A stretch of 5,601 nt of DNA from assembly GCA_964368985.1 (NCBI GenBank), contig CAYJDW010000135.1, positions 1 to 5,601 on the forward strand, given 5' to 3'. Origin of the DNA: G023898405 sp964368985. GTDB lineage: Bacteria > Myxococcota > UBA727 > JABDBI01. This document shows, piece after piece, positions 2,912 through 5,601 of this stretch. The notes below the pieces were generated by a model that ran no database searches, had not been told where the DNA came from, and saw only the letters and a program-made list of their open reading frames with translations. Within the stretch, counting starts at the first letter, position 1, and each line of letters starts with the position of its first letter. The position numbers were made by a program, and so were the translations under genes.

Positions 2912-5601
2912 ATGATGTCAAAATTGATCGCACTATTTGTGAATATAATAAGTGCTTCCGTTGCTATCGCTTGGTTTCTTCCTCCTCTAAGTACCGACGA
3001 TGAAAAATTGAATTTCCTCCTCCAAGTGAAGAGAGAAATCCCTCATCTTTTTTCAGATGCAGCAAAATATGAGATCGATCTTTTTAGCTTGTTGGACAAT
3101 GAGCAGGAACTTGTAGAACTGCTTGAAAAATATACTAAATTTCAAGATCTCCATAAGAAAAAAAGCTATCTAACGATGCATGTCAGCGTTGAAGAAAATA
3201 AAACTATTATGGTCGGTGACATAGAGGTAAAGCCTGAAGCTATCAAAGGCTGGAAACAGAGTCTTTTCGACACCATCGAGCTTAATAAAAAAGAATTCGG
3301 TACCTTTAAAGAGGCATGCGATAATAGGCTTGATCCTAATTTATTATATAAAGTTGATCCTCTAATTACCCTGAACAAAATTGGCATGATTGAAAATAAA
3401 GCTAAGCGCAAAACCAGCAAAACTGAAAAACAAGCAATGAAAGACCTTTTGCCTAGAAATAATATTGTTACAGAATGCAAAAAACGTGTTGGCTTGGTGG
3501 AAAAATTTGAGTGCGTTTTAGGGAATTATAATAAAATTGCTGGATTGCCTAATTTACCCTCTGAAGACGAGATTAAAAAATTCATCAAGGGGATAAAAGC
3601 AGAAGAAACAATGCTGTCCTTGCTGCATCTTGCGCTGGTAAGCCATAAACAAATCTGCCAAAGCTGGGAAGAAGTACAAAATTATATTGAATCTCTTGGG
3701 GGGGAAGATTTAATTTATATGAATGATCGAGATGATGTTCTTGTGCCTCTTCTTAAGAAATATCTTAGCGACAATGAGGCTCATATATCAAGAGCCCTAG
3801 CTATAGTTCATATGAAAATGATTTCTCGCTTTGCTGTACAAACTATTTCTCATCAGCGACCTATAAAATCTGAGATAGTATTAAAGCAAGTTAGACCTGA
3901 AATTGGAATATTTAGAGGATGCACTGGAGGAGACTGCTCATCTCAATATTCTTTTCCCTATCCAAATGATCCCCATGAAAGAGTATTTTTCATTGAAAAG
4001 CAAAATACTATTAAAGGATATCTAAGTGCTATTGAAGTGTTGGTAAATGGCCAAAAAGTTCTTTATGTTATTACTATTAGTGGTGCTCATTTAAGCTCTA
4101 TGGATACAGAGCTTATCTTGCGAGGACTTGAAAAAGCAAAACAGCTTTTAGGTGTTGAACATATTGTGCTTCCTGACGCCGGCAATATTAATGCTCTAAT
4201 TAATTTTCCAGCAGTGCGTTCAATATATGAAAATCACATAAAGCATAAAGCTTCTGTTGAGTTATTATATCAAGATCAAGAGATCAGAACTGCCATACAA
4301 AATTATCAACCAAATTCCGGGTACAATAAGGGGGAATATGATTATATGAATAATAACAAAACTGGCCATATTCTTTTCATCAAAGAGAACCCCGTGTTAG
4401 TCAAAATTGTCGATGATGAGCAAACATCAATAAATCCCCTTTTATTAAAAGACGAAATTTTTGAGTTTTTCTGCGATCTCAATAAATCCAAGAGAGATAC
4501 GATGAGTGAAAAACTAAGAGCGATGCCGACGGTTGCCCGTATCTTTGGAGATAATGCTTCAGATACAATAAAACACCTTTTTGCAACACTCAATTTCGGT
4601 AAAAAATCAAATAGCAATGAGTCACTAAGTATTGCTGAATACAAAGAGTCTATTAAACTGGATTTGTTAAATTTAGGAATGCCTGAAAATTATTGGGAAA
4701 ATAATACTAGTATTTTGATAAGAGGATATTTTCTATGTAGGGATGTCTTTAATAAAGAAAACCTTGAAGCAGCAGGCCAATTGATGGCTGACGATTTAAG
4801 GATAAATGGCAATGAGTCAGCAGTATTTTCAGTGATTACAGGGGAAAATATTATAACTCTTTCGCAAACACAAGCCCTTATTAAATTAGGAGATGAGTTA
4901 TATGGAATGCTTTTTAGTAAACAAATTGCTGCGCGCATAAAAGCAGTAAAATTAATAGCGAAGATTAGGGTTAATGCGCCGAAGGTCCAGCTGAAAATAT
5001 TAGAGATGCTGGCCGATCCAGACTGCAAAGAAGAAGCTTTAAATGTATTGCCTGGTTTGTTAAATAACTATGATATATTTTATAGTGAAAATGTATCTCT
5101 TGAATTGGTTAAGTTGTTGCACGATAAAGATGATAAAGTAGTATTATTTTCAAGCGAGATTATTGAGAGATTAAAAGCTAAAAATGGATGCGAAGTTGAG
5201 AGGACTTTTATTGTTAAATATTTAATAGGATTATTGGGTCAGTCTGAGCCTAAGCTTGTAAAAATAGCCGCAAATCTTATGGCTAAAATTAATCCACATA
5301 ACGAGGATCTGATTTTAACTTTGTCAAATATGTTAGAAAGCTCTGAAGAAGTTTCGAATGGCCTAGCTTTATCAATTATAGAAGATATCATAAATTGTTA
5401 CGATCTTGATTTTGTAAAAAATAAAAATATTTTTATTAAATTATTATTATCTAAAAAAATAATTGTTGAAAAAATAATTTTAAATATCTCTGATAAAAAA
5501 ATTAGGCCGGATCAATTTAATCATTTAATAGTTGAAAATGTGTTTTTAAGCCAAATAATTGAGCAGTTCTTTGAAGATGTTGAAATAATTTTTGTTCGAA
5601 T
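2912..5601 (+). CDS. Large predicted secreted protein: TGGDCS module plus HEAT/ARM-like alpha-solenoid (partial, 3' end missing)
   Basis: An uninterrupted frame of at least 896 codons runs off the right edge. It starts at the first of two adjacent ATGs (2912, 2915), with AAAGG (2901-2905) six bases upstream. Residues 1-20 are a signal peptide ending A-I-A, so the protein should be periplasmic, surface-bound or released. Residues about 25-320 are mostly helical and charged, with no recognised family. Residues 330-445 form a distinct module: GIFRGCTGGDCSS (332-344), a strand VLYVITISG (383-391), a helix with TELILRGLEKAK, a strand VEHIVLP, and then FPAVRSIYENHI ending at 443. The strand-helix-strand-helix order resembles a GNAT acetyltransferase core, but the usual acetyl-CoA loop is not visible, so catalysis is uncertain; Cys337, Asp341 and Cys342 are the notable residues. 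From about 671 onward repeated amphipathic helix pairs (ILEMLADPDCKEEALNVL, LELVKLLHDKDDKVVLFS, LIGLLGQSEPKLVKIAANL) indicate a HEAT/ARM-like solenoid for protein binding. Base composition becomes very AT-rich near the end. Confidence 0.93.
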   Translation, partial: MMSKLIALFVNIISASVAIAWFLPPLSTDDEKLNFLLQVKREIPHLFSDAAKYEIDLFSLLDNEQELVELLEKYTKFQDLHKKKSYLTMHVSVEENKTIMVGDIEVKPEAIKGWKQSLFDTIELNKKEFGTFKEACDNRLDPNLLYKVDPLITLNKIGMIENKAKRKTSKTEKQAMKDLLPRNNIVTECKKRVGLVEKFECVLGNYNKIAGLPNLPSEDEIKKFIKGIKAEETMLSLLHLALVSHKQICQSWEEVQNYIESLGGEDLIYMNDRDDVLVPLLKKYLSDNEAHISRALAIVHMKMISRFAVQTISHQRPIKSEIVLKQVRPEIGIFRGCTGGDCSSQYSFPYPNDPHERVFFIEKQNTIKGYLSAIEVLVNGQKVLYVITISGAHLSSMDTELILRGLEKAKQLLGVEHIVLPDAGNINALINFPAVRSIYENHIKHKASVELLYQDQEIRTAIQNYQPNSGYNKGEYDYMNNNKTGHILFIKENPVLVKIVDDEQTSINPLLLKDEIFEFFCDLNKSKRDTMSEKLRAMPTVARIFGDNASDTIKHLFATLNFGKKSNSNESLSIAEYKESIKLDLLNLGMPENYWENNTSILIRGYFLCRDVFNKENLEAAGQLMADDLRINGNESAVFSVITGENIITLSQTQALIKLGDELYGMLFSKQIAARIKAVKLIAKIRVNAPKVQLKILEMLADPDCKEEALNVLPGLLNNYDIFYSENVSLELVKLLHDKDDKVVLFSSEIIERLKAKNGCEVERTFIVKYLIGLLGQSEPKLVKIAANLMAKINPHNEDLILTLSNMLESSEEVSNGLALSIIEDIINCYDLDFVKNKNIFIKLLLSKKIIVEKIILNISDKKIRPDQFNHLIVENVFLSQIIEQFFEDVEIIFVR

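Noticed and set aside
3166..5028. Three minus-strand frames of 100-112 codons (3166-3480, 4342-4644, 4690-5028)
   Set aside because: All are antisense to the uninterrupted 896-codon secreted-protein gene. They have shadow-like Leu/Ser-rich composition and no ribosome sites.
1..5601. CRISPR arrays, tRNA or rRNA genes, insertion-sequence ends
   Set aside because: I saw no regularly spaced repeats, no tRNA-like cloverleaf and no paired terminal inverted repeats with target duplications. No transposase family was recognisable.

Overview
This is an AT-rich bacterial accessory region. It holds four convincing protein genes, and all four begin with a Sec-type signal peptide, so it looks like a small secretome locus in a bacterium. 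The Shine-Dalgarno sites are strong (GAGGAG, AAAGGGG, GGAGG) and there is a classical intrinsic terminator. TAA and TGA end the intact genes, which fits the standard code. Decayed RCC1-type repeats (a eukaryote-like propeller family) and a TIMP/netrin-like protein would suit a host-, protist- or prey-associated lifestyle. I cannot name the organism from the sequence.

Layout. Bases 3-95 may hold the last 30 codons of a + strand gene that starts outside the window. Convergent to it, on the minus strand (849 to 121), is a 242-residue secreted cysteine-rich protein with a duplicated acidic VFFDCED motif. Its strong Shine-Dalgarno site and a candidate promoter lie in the 450-base divergent gap that follows. 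On the + strand at 1301-1642 is a small secreted protein of unknown function. A spacer with two inverted repeats follows, then a 126-residue TIMP/NTR-like protein (1776-2156) whose mature N-terminus is predicted to be Cys-Lys-Cys, the hallmark of metalloproteinase inhibitors of this fold.

After that stop codon the same reading frame continues, interrupted by one more stop, into a four-cysteine tail that ends at 2324. An intrinsic terminator follows 12 bases later. The transcription unit therefore appears to have ended at 2324 originally, and the gene looks truncated by stop mutations. The next stretch (about 2330-2800) carries no intact gene. On its minus strand are recognisable RCC1-type repeat fragments in two frames, that is, the relic of a repeat protein.

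From 2912 to the window edge runs one long open frame of at least 896 residues. It encodes a predicted secreted protein with an unassigned helical N-terminal part, a central conserved-looking module containing GCTGGDCSS (possibly a degenerate GNAT-like fold), and a C-terminal HEAT/ARM-like alpha-solenoid that continues past the end.

No operon is clear. The genes are separated by gaps of more than 100 bases and probably have separate promoters. The shared theme is export, with disulfide-type cysteines in the three small proteins.
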